Positions 36,079 to 46,716 are shown, numbered from the stretch's first letter. The stretch: 64,000 bases of DNA from Artocarpus heterophyllus (GCA_025403435.1 CM046330.1:19676239-19740238); one strand, 5' to 3'. Made by a program: numbers and translations. The notes: generated by a model from the letters alone, not told the origin.

Positions 36079-36990
36079 TCATGTATTATCACATCAAAAG
36101 ACTATACATTTAATATATATATTATTTAATACATATAAGAATGAAATATTATATAATATATATACATGCCATATTCACCCATGAATGAATACGGCATTAG
36201 ATTTCCCCAATGCAATCACATCACAATAGGTCTGGCAAGTTCTTTTTCTTTTCTTTTCATTTCTTTTTATTTTTTTATTTTTTTCCTTGTAGGCATGCTT
36301 TGCTTTTGAGAAGTAAAGTTGAGAATCAGATGGTGAATCAGTAGGTTATCTATTATCACATCAAAATGCTATACATTTAATATATATATTATTTAATACA
36401 TGCAAGAATTAAATATTATATAATATATATACATGTCATATTCACCCATGAGTGAACAGAGCATTAGATTCCCCTATGCCAATCACATTGCAATAGGCCT
36501 AACAAGCTCTTTTTCTTTTCTTTGCATTTTTTTAATTTTTTTTCTTGTAGGCATTGTTAGTATGTGTGGAGCTTAATTATTACCCTGATGCAGATTGCCC
36601 CTACGCAAAGGTTGTACGCGGATTGACCTTCGCGGTAAGGTTGACGTGGGGGTTGGAAGGGGGGTGGTAAACCCCTCTTCCCGGGGGTTGTAGGGGGCGA
36701 AGCCCCCAAGGCAAAAATTTTATATGCAAGTTTATTTTACATAGGGGTAGTTTAGGTTTTTTACATAAGGCATGCTTTGCTTTTGAGAAACAAAGCTAAG
36801 AATCGGATATTGAGTCTATAGGTCATGTATTATCACTTCAAAATACTATACATTTAATATATATATATTATTTAATACATATAAGAATTAAATATTATAT
36901 AATTTATGCATACCATATTCACCCGTGAGTGAATATGGCATTAGATTCCCCTATGCAATTATAAAGGGGCAGGCCTAACATAGAGGCTCA
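36079..36990 (+). repeat. Three direct repeats of about 260 bp inside hAT
   Basis: Copies start at about 36079, 36349 and 36822. Each has TATTATCAC(A/T)TCAAAA, a TACATTTAATATATATATTA tract, CATATTCACCC and GCATTAGATT. The first two continue through a CTTTTTCTTTTCTT tract to GTAGGCA; the third is shorter. The second-to-third distance is longer than the first-to-second by about the length of the 214 bp insertion. Confidence 0.85.
36554..36767. mobile_element. 214 bp insertion with AGGCA duplication
   Basis: Comparing repeat copies shows that GTAGGCATGCTTTGC (copy 1) is interrupted in copy 2: AGGCA at 36549-36553 and again at 36768-36772 flank 214 bp of unrelated DNA. It begins TTGTTAGTATGTGTGG and ends GGTTTTTTACATA. 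The centre is GC-rich and includes GGGGGCGAAGCCCCC (hairpin with GAA loop). It has no coding sequence. A tiny solo LTR or another short non-autonomous element would fit a 5 bp duplication, but the family is not identified. Confidence 0.75.
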
Positions 36991-37214
36991 GAAGGAAGGC
37001 CTGCAATATGCAAAGCTAAAACGTTAAGTCTTCAGCGAATTGTCTAATCAAGTTACACTTGAAAGAAAAAAAAATAAAAAAAATAAACTTTTTTACCTAT
37101 AAATAAACGTAGAACATTCACAGAGATACTCATTGAACAAACTTCTAAGATTTTATGTATTGTCTTGTTTTTTAGATTACTTAGAGTTCTTCAGAAAGGA
37201 AAAAAAACTTGAAG

Positions 37215-37330
37215 GTATATTTATTTCATGCGTTGTTCATTAATTTTGTATTGTTATAAGTTAATTTTATTGTGTAATTATTTTATTTAATTTTTATGTT
37301 ACGTTAATTTATTGTTATTTTTTATTGAAG
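37215..37330 (+). other. Putative intron of hAT transposase
   Basis: GAAG|GTATATTT at 37215 and TTTTATTGAAG|CTATAGG at 37330 would be a normal donor and acceptor, with the open frame starting directly after the acceptor. The start codon would lie upstream or at a later ATG. This is inference from splice-site pattern only. Confidence 0.4.
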
Positions 37331-39374
37331 CTATAGGATCATCACATAGAGGGAGAGCCAACATTTCACATTTGGTGATCAACGAAGAAGAACAATTTAA
37401 TGATCCACTCGAAGAAATTGGAGTTGACTTACTATCTCAAGTTGACGGCTCCTCTGAAGTCACTCGTAAGGGCAAAAGGAAAATTCAACGAACGTCACTA
37501 GTTTGGAATTACTTTGATCTTGTAACACGTACAAATGAGCATGGTGTAACAGAAGAGCGCACAATTTGCAAAGTATGCAAACAAGACTACACAGGTAAAT
37601 CCTCTTCTGGTACTGGTCACTTAGAGAGGCATCGCAAAAAATGCAAAGCTAAGCATGGTGTAGGTGGTGTTGATTGTCGTCAACAAACACTTCAATTTAG
37701 CCTTGATGGTAGTGTTACCAATTGGTCATATGACCAACAAAGAGCTAAAGAATGGCATGTTAGATATTTGGCTAGTGCTCAACAACCAATTAGTCTTGCT
37801 GATGATTCAGCCTTTGAGGAGCTACATTCAAAATGCTTATAATCCACAATATAGGCGTGTTTCAAGAACTACCATAAGAGCTGACGCCATGAAAATTTTT
37901 CATTCAATGAGGGAAAAGTTAATCACTGAATTTAGTTCATTCACTGCATCTGTTGTATGCACATCTGATTTGTGGGAAGTTCGTATTCAAAACTAGTTAT
38001 ATATGTGTAACTGCACATTATGTGGATAAAGATTGGTCTTTTCAAAAAAGATTAATTATTTTTATACCAATGCCTTATCTGCATGATGCCAAGGCCGTTC
38101 ATGATATCATCATAGAAGTTTTGATTTTTATGGCATTAAAGAAAAGGTTTTGAGCATCACATTTGATAATGCATCTGCTAATACTGCTACTATTGACCTT
38201 TTCAAAACAACATTGAGACCACAACATGGCGAAACACATTTTCACCAAAGATGTGCTTAACATATTATTAACTTGTGTCTTCAAGATGGCATGAAATTTT
38301 TTCAAGGTTATTTGGAAAATATTCGAATGGCCTTGGGTTACATAGCAAGTTCTAGCTCTCGAATTGAAGAGTTTGCTAAGCTTTGCAAGAGAGCAAGCAT
38401 GAAACCCAGAAAACTTCCAACTGACATAGGACACCGGTGGAATTCAACATATTTGATGTTGAATGCATGCCTACCATACAAAGAGGTCATAACCGCGTAT
38501 TACAACTTGAAGATCCAACTGAGCCGCTTCAAGAATTTGATTGGCAAATTGCTTCATGCTTTTACAATTTCTTAAAGGTTTTTTTATGAAGCCACTCTCC
38601 AACTCTCATGTGTGTACTATCCTACCTCTCCTCAAGCATTACATAAGTTTTACGACATTGCTGCAACCTTCAATATGCATAGAGATTTTGACATGTTTAG
38701 GGAATTTGTTAAGTTCATGGAACAAAAATTCAAAAAATATTCAGAGCGTGTTCCACCTTTGTATTGCATAGCCGCTGTATTGGATCCGAGAGTTAAATTA
38801 GTTGGTGTTAAATATTTGCTTAAGGGTATAAGGGAAAAAATTAAGGGTGCATTCTGACATCATAACCATTCAAAATGTGCAAGCAAAAGTTAACAACATA
38901 TTTACTACATATAATGAAAAATATGGAGGAGGCCAAACAATATCCCCTGCACCTTTAGCAAATACTACATCTGTACCACATGGTTCTTCATGGGCAAGTA
39001 TGACTAGCTACACCGGATTTGGTTTCGGTGCATCATCCACATCTTCAACACGCAGTCAATTGGAAAACTATCTGGAAACAAATTTTGCAGCATTCATTTT
39101 CAATGAGCAAGGTGGTGGTCATGATTTCAATAAGTTTGATCTTTTGTCATTTTGGAGATCACAGTCAAGAACTTTTCCTATGCTCTCTAAAATGGCTTGT
39201 GATATACTAACCATACCAGTATCCATAGTTGCAAGTGAACAAGTATTTAGTTGCAGTGGTAGAGTACTTGATGAATGGCGTGCATGTATGAGTGACGATA
39301 TTCTAGAAGTAGTAACGTGCGTCAAAGATTGGGAGGATGCTCGTAGAAGAAGCCAAGAAGTTCAAGATGATTAG
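37331..39374 (+). pseudogene. hAT transposase with BED finger, decayed
   Basis: In order: a basic N-terminal region; a BED zinc finger (VWNYFDLVTR, CKVCKQDY, then GHLERHRKKC; a CX2C plus HX3H pattern) at 37500-37650; the catalytic-core region (IRADAMKIFHSMREKL, TASVVCTSDLW, SYICVTAHYVDKDW, SITFDNASAN); a helical segment with HRWNSTYLML (38430); and the C-terminal hAT dimerisation domain (FDLLSFWRSQ, FPMLSKMACDILTIPVS, ASEQVFSCSGR) at 39050-39350. Frame changes occur near 37820, 37975, 38140, 38580 and 38850, with a stop near 38258 before HIINLCLQDG. The protein normally acts in the nucleus. This copy cannot make a complete enzyme. Confidence 0.92.
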
Positions 39375-39704
39375 GTTGATGACTTTGAAAATTTGGACAT
39401 TTCTGATACTCTCATTGGGAGTAATACGTTGTAATTAATTATGAACAATATTTTTTTATGTTTTTTTGTTTTTTTTTTTGTGTTTAGTAATTTTGTAAAC
39501 ATTTAATGTATAATTATCCAGATTGTACTCTTTTTTCCTTACCAAGGTTTTGTCCCACTGGGTTTTCCTTGGAAAGGTCTTTAATGAGGCAATCGTAAAT
39601 AAAATATCTTTTTTTATATTTCCCTTAACTATTCAAACTTTTATATTTATTAACTTGTTTAAAAATTAAAAAATTAAAAAATTAAAAATTAAATGTTTAG
39701 ATGG

Positions 39705-39930
39705 ATTGGCCCATTTAAACCCATGATAGGCCAAGATGGGCCGACCCATTTAAGGCCCACAGCGCGGCCCGACACTGTCCACAACACGGCCCGGCATAGC
39801 CCATATAAAATTGGCCCATGGGCCGGGCCAGGCCAAGTTATTTTTAATATGGGCCGGCCCGGCCCGGCCCGTGGCCCATGTGGGCCTAATGAGAATAGGC
39901 CGAGCAGGGCCGGGTCGGCCCGTTCTTGCA
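39705..39930. repeat. GGGCC-rich subterminal array, right end of hAT
   Basis: Mirror of the left array: GGCCCG, GGGCCGG and GGCCCATGGGCC words in about 225 bp adjacent to the right TIR. Preceded by an A/T tract with AAAAATT repeats (39660-39695). Confidence 0.8.
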
Positions 39931-40059
39931 ACACTACTGCTTATTTGTACATTATCACAATTTTTACAGAAAATATAATTTTTAAGGATAAATTTATTAA
40001 TTAAACCAAATTAAATATTAAATTTTATTAATGAATTTTCCCTTGGTCATTACAAAACT

Positions 40060-40788
40060 ATCGAGTAATAAAAGGCATAAAGCAAAATCCCATGACAGTT
40101 TTCTAAAAAAAGGTCGTGGAATGTGAAGATCATACTATGGTTTTATAAAAGCCGTAGTGTAATCAAGGACTAAAATGATGTTTTAATTTTGAACACATTT
40201 CACTTCCTCTCTCTCTTTGACTACCAACCCCTTCCCCCTTAACATTGACTCAGCCCTCTTTGACCTCAATCTCATCGCCATTGTCGTGTCCTCTCTGCTG
40301 TTGTTGTTGCCATCTGTCTTTGGCATCTCCTTTTCGTCTTCATTACATCCTCCTACGTGTTGACCTCTCCACCTCAACACCATCTCCCTGCCTCTGACCA
40401 TATCCTAATGGACAATTCAAGGGTCCATCATTTGCACTTATTGGTAAATTGATAGTAAGTCTATTAAACTCAAACTTTTAATTTGTACTCGTATAATTTT
40501 TGAAGCGTATTAAGAATAAATTTGTTATTATTTTACAATATGAATACAAGGTGAAAAATTCTTAGGGGACCTTCCAATCTGTCTTAATAATGAAATATTG
40601 ACCAAGACATTAAGAAGACCAAACATTTACAACGTCTTCACGGTCAATCGAAGTTTATTTATCGATCTCAATACTTAAACACTTAGCCAAATTCAAAAGT
40701 TAATTTCGAAGTATTGGATCTACAACTCAAAGTTGCATAACTTCATAGTGTTATGCAAACACTATGAGTACAACAAAGTTTTGCGCCA
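40060..40788 (+). other. CACTA internal region with short inverted repeats
   Basis: It resumes CACTA element A after the solo LTR. At 40090-40190 are blocks such as CATGACAGTTTTCT, GGTCGTGG and CTATGGTTTTATAAAAGCCG, like the subterminal repeats elsewhere. A pyrimidine-rich stretch (40200-40390) follows. No convincing gene is seen before 40789. Confidence 0.5.
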
Positions 40789-42300
40789 ATGGATGAGGAG
40801 AAGGTAGCAACGATCGTTGATCAACACAATAACTTTGAGGCTAGCTACATAGTTCATGAAAAACAAGCTCCAGCGTCACCTCATAATGGAGAGCTTGATG
40901 TACATGAAGATTGCAAACTCTTACTGATGATCCAATTAATGATGGGTATGTGCTGTTGTGATTGGAAAGGCATCAATAAAGAGTCTTCTAATTGATACAA
41001 CCTATACAAAGTCTTAGGGGAGAAAAACGTGTAAGTTAATATTATCATGCCTAAAATCAAAGGAGCAAAAATACCTTTTCCTGACAATGAAGGCAAAAAC
41101 TATAGATGAAGCTAACAAGATCTTCGTTGCATGGCCAAAAAGCTTAACTATAGTCTTTTAACAATTAAGACGAGTCTAACTCCTAGCCATGTTTCTAAAG
41201 ATGTTGAGGGAAGTAAACACCAAAAAAATAAAGGTGTTAGAAAACCAATAGAGCAACAATCTGAGGTAGAACAACATTGAAGGGTTGATAAACATCCTAT
41301 TAGGGATTTACAATCTATTATGAATGAGCTCCTGCCTTTATTTGACTTCTATACAATTCCTAATCCATTGAGATCGTTGGCTTTATACACACAAAGTGTA
41401 ATGTGTAGAGAATGCAAATAGAGTGCCCGATATTGACAGTAATCAGTGGCAATGACATGCCTATTTATGTTGGCTATGAAGACATTTATTATTTCATCAA
41501 CTTTGACAAAATTGGTGCAAACTATATAAGAGTATACCTCAGATAATAAATATATATCGTTGATTCATACTTTTTTTTCAATCAAGTAGACTTATATTGT
41601 TATTGAAATATGTTAGTTCATTGTTTTTATTGCAATTTCTCGTGGAATGTTATAAATGTTGAGGCTTTGCTCAACAATTCTGCTTTATTTTTTAGGGCAC
41701 TTACCTCACATGTTGCAAGGAGTAGAGATAATATCGTTAGAAAGCATGCCAATTCCCTTGTCACTCTTTTATGTCACGCACCAAGAAAGATGTTATACTT
41801 AATGTCGTACAATGTTGGGAAACTTTGGATGTTAGCACTTGTTGCATCATGGGAGGACTAAGTATTTTGGTTAAATCCGTAGATCACTCACCACTTGAAG
41901 ATATTGTAAAAGTCACTAATATGTAAGTACGATTTTTTGTTGAAAAAAATGATTTGATATATATATATATATATGTATATATTCTTATGCTTAACTCTTT
42001 TCTGTTTTGAAAAATTATTAGGGCCCTTAATAATTGGAAGCTTAAAGCAAGAGTCGATGTAGCAATGCGACTAAGAGGATAAGCGTTATACACTTGTCGC
42101 AAGTGTCCCAAACAAGACAAGAAAGCAATGTCAAATACAATTTTTTATTATTTTTTTACATTATATGTAGACAATATTTATTAATAATGGTCTGTTCATG
42201 TTTTCAAAAAATAAATTTTATAAAAGTGATGATATAGATGATGTTAGAGCTGATTGGGCAAATTGTTTAACTAGATATCTTAGGTATAGTTAATAGACTA
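40789..42300 (+). pseudogene. CACTA second ORF with Ulp1-like C-terminus, decayed
   Basis: A 68-codon open stretch from 40789 has no recognised domain. Further on, at 41448-41544, the frame GNDMPIYVGYEDIYYFINFD followed by IGANYIRVYLR resembles the region ahead of the Ulp1/C48 cysteine-protease domain in plant En/Spm-associated proteins. Pieces near 42020-42120 (ALNNWKLKARVD, CPKQDK) and 42215-42290 (DDIDDVRADWANCLTRYL) match its C-terminal end in order. Stops and AT-rich insertions break it, and the catalytic histidine and cysteine are not identifiable. Assignment rests on order and motif shape. Confidence 0.5.
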
Positions 42301-42329
42301 AAAACTTTTGTGTATTTGCTATATGTTGT

Positions 42330-42883
42330 AAAGTCAATGTAAATATTTGATTTTGCTATAAGGGTCTTATATTAATAGATAACACATGGGATTTGGCATC
42401 CTATGAGAAATCAGAAATTCGGGTTATTTTATTCCTTAATTAAATTACCATGATTGTTTTCTAAATAAACCATCGTAGTAGACCTCTATAGCACGATGGT
42501 TTTCGTCATAACTTGTAGTGAAAAAATAATGCACCATGGCGGTTTTCTTAGTAAACCATCGTGGTATCTTCTCAAAGACACCAAAACCTGCAAAAATGTA
42601 CTACATTCCACAACGATTAAGGGCATGTTTGACACACCATATTGTATTATATTATATTGTATTGCATTGCATTGTTTTGTACAATACAATGCAATACAAT
42701 GCAATGCAATGCAATACAATACAATAAAAACCTTGGTGGAACAATGCTTCCATGCTATTTAAGAAACCTTCATAGAAACCTTATATTGTACCACGATCTT
42801 GGATTCCACTACAATTTTTTAACCATCATTGAAATTTTTCACTATTGTTTTAAACCATCATGGGATAGATATTTTTAGTAGTA
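42330..42883. repeat. CACTA right subterminal region
   Basis: It contains AAACCATCGTAG, CACGATGGTTTTCG, ACCATGGCGGTTTTCT, AAACCATCGTGG, AACCATCATTG and AAACCATCATGGG. Terminus-like CACTACAAG... reads leftward from 42520, and CACTACAATTTTTTAACC reads rightward from 42809. A palindromic insertion (42611-42730) lies in the middle. Confidence 0.65.
42611..42730. repeat. Palindromic TGCATTGTATTG repeat, MITE-like
   Basis: AAGGGCATGTTTGACACACC is followed by ATTGTATTGCATTGCATTG and, after TTTTGTACA, by its inverse ATACAATGCAATACAATGC and further copies. It would fold into a near-perfect hairpin of about 40 bp per arm. The GGGCATGTTTG start recalls plant MITE termini, but the opposite end is not seen. 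Confidence 0.65.
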
Positions 42884-42889
42884 TGAGTA

Positions 42890-44230
42890 TAAATGATTTG
42901 AAAGTAACATTGTTGTGATGATTAAATGAAATGTCAACATATTAACTAATAGCAATTAAATGCAAAAATTTAGCACATGCTAAATATAGTTCCAAATTGC
43001 AACAATTGGAGAGTGGTTTTCCAATCAAATGATAAAATTTGATATAGGGAGACCAATTCAACACTATTAAGAGCCTTTATAATAAAATGCTAAATTAATA
43101 CACCAATACCAAGTTTTAACATTTGAGTGGACAACTGTAATAGACATCTACTTCCAATTGGGGAGGAAACGTATCTCAGTTGTTGGAGCGATTGACTACA
43201 AAGTATATACATTGATATCTTCCTAGGGGTGGATACATATCGAACTGGACCTAAAATATAATTGATTTATTAATAATTTCACTTATTGAAACCAATTAAC
43301 TTTGATGAATATTTATGTGCTGATCAATCTTATTCCTAAAGTGGATGCATGACTCTATGTTTATAACTTGTATCTTTTGATATGGCAAAGGTAGAAATTC
43401 ATGTGAGAGAAGGTTTATTATTGATATATTGTAGTGGTAGCCTGTATTTAATGGAAGCATGGTTCACAAGTTTGAAATCCATAACTCCTTAAAAATAGAT
43501 AATGTTATCCTCTCAAAAGGTATTAATCATGAAATTGGAAAAAGAAAAAAGGCCTGGTCATCTAGAGGCAGGGTTTTTGGGTGAGCTAATTATTTAGTTA
43601 TTCTAGGATAATAATTATTCAAATTGGTAATTGGATTTTTAAAAATCAATTATTTAAATTGGTATTTGAAAGATTATTTTTCATCCTAGTTAAATTTAAA
43701 TAAAGGATAATTATTCATGATTATAAGATGATTATTAGAATAATATTATTATAATTTAAATTAGAATCATCTTACAGTATGATGCAGGAAATCATATAAT
43801 TCCATACAGTGATTCGACGAATTTTAAACTACACTACAAAGGACTTGGGTGTAGACCATGGGGAGTTTATCCTTGTGGGTGGAATATAACACAGTCTAAG
43901 GAGGAGACAATTATCTTCGATTTCCAAGTTGGACCAGGATTCTTCTAACAACTTATATAACTAGAGCTCTTGGAACCTCATTTATTCTTTGAGGCTACCT
44001 AAATGCAAGCTTTTAGGTATACAACTGTGATTACATCTTTTTAGCGATGAGTTGTTCTTGTACAGTAGTGTGGTTAAAAAGAGTATTATGGGAGATAAAT
44101 GATCATTGTGTTGTGCCTATACAAATAACGATTTCCTAAAGGAGAATAACATTCAAGACCAATTAGTTGGAGTCTCTTCTGTAGATGTTGTTGTTCAGTC
44201 AAAAGATCGGTTTTGAAGGTATGAATAATT
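42890..44230 (+). repeat. Old copia-like LTR remnant
   Basis: Short landmarks occur in the same order as in the family A and family G LTRs: a TTAATAATTTCA/AATTAACTTTG stretch, CTTATTCCTAAAGTGGATG, ATCTTTTGATATGGCAAAGG, GAAATCCATAACTCC, and a late TATCCTTGTGGGTGGAATAT block. End points, TIRs and coding sequence are not seen. It is probably a strongly diverged relative, in plus orientation. Confidence 0.4.
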
Positions 44231-44501
44231 ATAGAATAATGTAATGTTTATAACAATATGAGTTAGTTTTCTGACAAATAAATAAAACTTTAAAATTATG
44301 TTACGTCAACATATTGGTATTTTCTAGCAATATTAATTTGAATTAGTCCTTAAAATATTCCCATTTTCAAGTTATTTCAATGAAAGTTTGCTTTTAAAAG
44401 TTCTAAAACTTAATTATTATAACAAAAAGTATATACAACATTTGAAATAACATTATGCATTAGCGTACAAATTAGAATAGCACATCAAAACATATCATTT
44501 T

Positions 44502-44836
44502 CAGACATCTCCAATGCCAGTGCTATATTTGGTATAAAAAAATGTAAAAATGACTTATGTTATATGTTATTTTTCCTCATACAACAACGCATATTGTTAT
44601 TTCAAATTTTATATAAAAAATTAAGTAAATATCACAGCCAATCATGCTCAAATTTAGCATATGCTATACTTGGTATCAAATTTTACACCAAATATAACAT
44701 ATGTCAAACTTGACACCATGTATAGCATATGCTAAATTTGGCACCAAAAAAAAATTCGTTGGAGGCTAATTTTCCTATTTAAATGCTGAATTTGGTATTA
44801 GCGTATTAATTTGATATTATATTGAAGATGCTCTGG
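44502..44836. mobile_element. MITE with CATCTCCAAT-type ends
   Basis: The left end GACATCTCCAATGCCAG and the inverted right end GAGCATCTTCAATATAAT resemble the GAGCATCTCCAATG termini common in plant MITEs. The interior has inverted AGCATATGCTAT and TTTGGTATC/CACCAAATA blocks and no coding sequence. The target duplication is not resolved. Confidence 0.5.
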
Positions 44837-46711
44837 TACCAAATATGGCATTAGTATTGACATTAATTTGCTTTGAAGATATGGTTAAGATGCCTTAATT
44901 AAATTTTCAATCTCCTCATTACATGCATTTGAGGGTAAAAAGGAATATGCATGAATGTGAGTGTGAGTGTGTGTATTAGCTGATGAACCTCACGAGTACT
45001 GTATAATATACTACGTCATAGTACTTCAGTTAGCTGATATATACACACACAAAGAAATATATAATGACTACTCCAATGACGGGACATCTGTAGTATTTAT
45101 GTGCTACATCGTTGAATGTCGAAACTTAAGCATAAACAAATGATATCTTTTGGACCCGATCAAATCAGTAATCACTTAGAACAATTATTAAATCTAATTC
45201 GCATCGATACCAATATCATGCGTAAAGGGGAAAAAAAAAAAAAAAGAGGTCTTTGAGTTTTGAATATGATGGCTTTCTTTCTGAAATATAAAGAGAGAGA
45301 GAAAAAAGGTCATATCTCGAGTGTCCAGCATGAAAAAAGAGCAGCCAAGTGTGTTGGGGAGGCATGTGGGGGCCAATCAGAGCTGCTGATTCAGTCTTCA
45401 GGGTTATGAGTCAGTTCTTATTTTACAAAGCAAACTCTTGTTAGTAAAAAAAAAAAAAAATCACTTTCACATCCTTTTTCCCTACACAAAGTTGATGCAT
45501 CCTTGTCATTGTTTGTCATGCATCCTTTGTACATTGTACTCCAAGATCCAGCCTAATATAACCAGAAACTTGTCCTCTCCCCTTTATATTTGTGTGTGTA
45601 GCGCGCGCGCGCACACACTCACACATATCATGTGCTCAGATATTATTGAAACTTCAAATATCATAAAATGTATACACATTTTGAATAGATGCAAACTTAG
45701 CCCGTTTTCTGATTCCCATTTGACATTTCTCTCCTATATTCTCCCCCACCATACACCAAAATGCATGTTAATAAATTTGACTCTCCTGTTACTAGTACTG
45801 TACTTCTAGGATTCTTAACATTAATTTCTCTTCTGGTATTTTCCGAATATCTTATTCCCTAATGATCCGAAGTCCAGTTTACTTTTTATTTGTTTACACT
45901 AAGAAAAAAAATGATATATCCCTGTGCAGCTATAAAATCCTGTACATTTTGGTCTTCAGAATCTAGGGTTACACATTTCTGCGACTGCATATATCTAATT
46001 CAAAACTTATATCTAATTATTCTTGACAGATTTTAATAATTAAAAACCCTAAAAATCATATTTCTTTTCCAATATACTACCTTTTAAACAGTTCTGTTTC
46101 TGGGTCAATGATATATAGGCCATTTCATACAGTGACTTTTCTTTTTAATATATAATTACCATTATTTTTTTATTTAATTAAATGTCAAGCAGATAAAAAC
46201 TCTTGATATTATTCCTCTCTGCTGCTGAACTTGGGTGCTTTTTTATCGTTGCTTTATTGTCTCAGAACGAAAAAGAAAAAAAGAACAAGGAAAATGATGG
46301 GAAATATTATTAAGGATTCCATTTACGTAATCTCATTTCACAGCAGTTAATTCTTGACTTCTGAATGCAGTCAAACTAAAACACGAAAATAGTAATAATT
46401 TTCTCGTTACCCCTTTTTCTTCTCTTCCAGTTTCGTCTTCAAATTTCCTACGTTTTCTCAGCAGTCAAACTGATCATCCGCACTATAATTTTCCTGTCTG
46501 CATAATGCAAATTTTAGGTTTCCGATTAATAAATTTAAAGGTATTGAAAAAGTCTTGGTTATGAGCGGCTTGAGATGAAAAACAATTCATCCATAATGGA
46601 TTTGATATCCATACTATTTGGTCAAAGCTTAGTTCTGATAGTTCTGATAATCACTATTTAATTGATTGTATAAAAAAGATGGTAACAGGGGCTTCTGATA
46701 CATACATACAT
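44837..46711. other. Non-coding spacer with simple repeats
   Basis: No gene is supported. It contains a GA-rich stretch (45290-45305), poly-A runs and, at 45590-45626, an alternating TG/GC/AC tract. The longest frame (45438-45809, 123 codons) has no recognisable domain and spans simple sequence, so I do not call it. Confidence 0.5.
45590..45626. repeat. Alternating purine-pyrimidine tract
   Basis: TGTGTGTGTAGCGCGCGCGC continues into GCACACACTCACACA. About 30 bp alternate purine and pyrimidine almost perfectly and are nearly self-complementary. Confidence 0.85.
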
Positions 46712-46716
46712 ATATT

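Larger units (their letters stand above)
35622..39936 (+). mobile_element. hAT DNA transposon, 4315 bp, 8 bp target duplication
   Basis: Ends are TAGAGATGCAAC (left) and the inverted TAGTGTTGCAAG (right), a typical imperfect hAT TIR. Identical CTGCTTAT flanks lie at 35614-35621 and 39937-39944. Both subterminal regions (35630-35965 and 39705-39930) are packed with GGGCC/GGCCC motifs. The body has three copies of a ~260 bp direct repeat, a 214 bp inserted element, and a decayed transposase gene (37331-39374). The element lies in the gypsy-like solo LTR D. Both ends are intact, so it could be moved by transposase from elsewhere even though its own gene is broken. Confidence 0.95.
32696..40054 (-). 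repeat. Gypsy-like solo LTR (family D), split by a hAT element
   Basis: The plus strand starts TGTCACAACCTGTC and ends CCTTGGTCATTACA, flanked by AAACT at 32691-32695 and 40055-40059. After removing the hAT element (35622-39936) and one copy of its 8 bp duplication, the LTR is 3036 bp. Transcription sense is minus: TATAAAAGGTGG lies at about 35154-35165 on that strand. It carries a degenerate ~30 bp tandem repeat (33380-33570) and a CTTACACCCAGTAAATCC block also seen in family E. No internal sequence remains. Confidence 0.9.
27270..42883 (+). mobile_element. CACTA (En/Spm) element A, left end missing, heavily nested
   Basis: A plus-strand CACTA element is recognised by a TNP2 transposase remnant (27440-29336, continued 31205-32345), a second ORF region with a Ulp1-protease-like tail (40789-42300), and right-end subterminal repeats of the AAACCATCGT type. 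CACTA-like termini on the minus strand occur at 42520 (CACTACAAGTTATGACG) and, mutated by one base, near 42883 (ACTACTAAAAATATC). The true right end is one of these. The left end is lost against the gypsy fragment. It has been split by two solo LTRs (29337-31204, 32696-40054). Confidence 0.75.

Noticed and set aside
36079..36990. Possible CRISPR-like array or satellite
   Set aside because: Units are ~260 bp tandem copies without unique spacers, in a eukaryotic transposon.
42486..42878. Cysteine/tyrosine-rich frames (YCIALHC type) on both strands
   Set aside because: They are translations of the palindromic TGCATTGTATTG repeat.
45438..45809. 123-codon plus-strand frame with cysteines
   Set aside because: No domain, crosses the alternating CG/CA tract, and lies in AT-rich DNA with no splice or promoter pattern.
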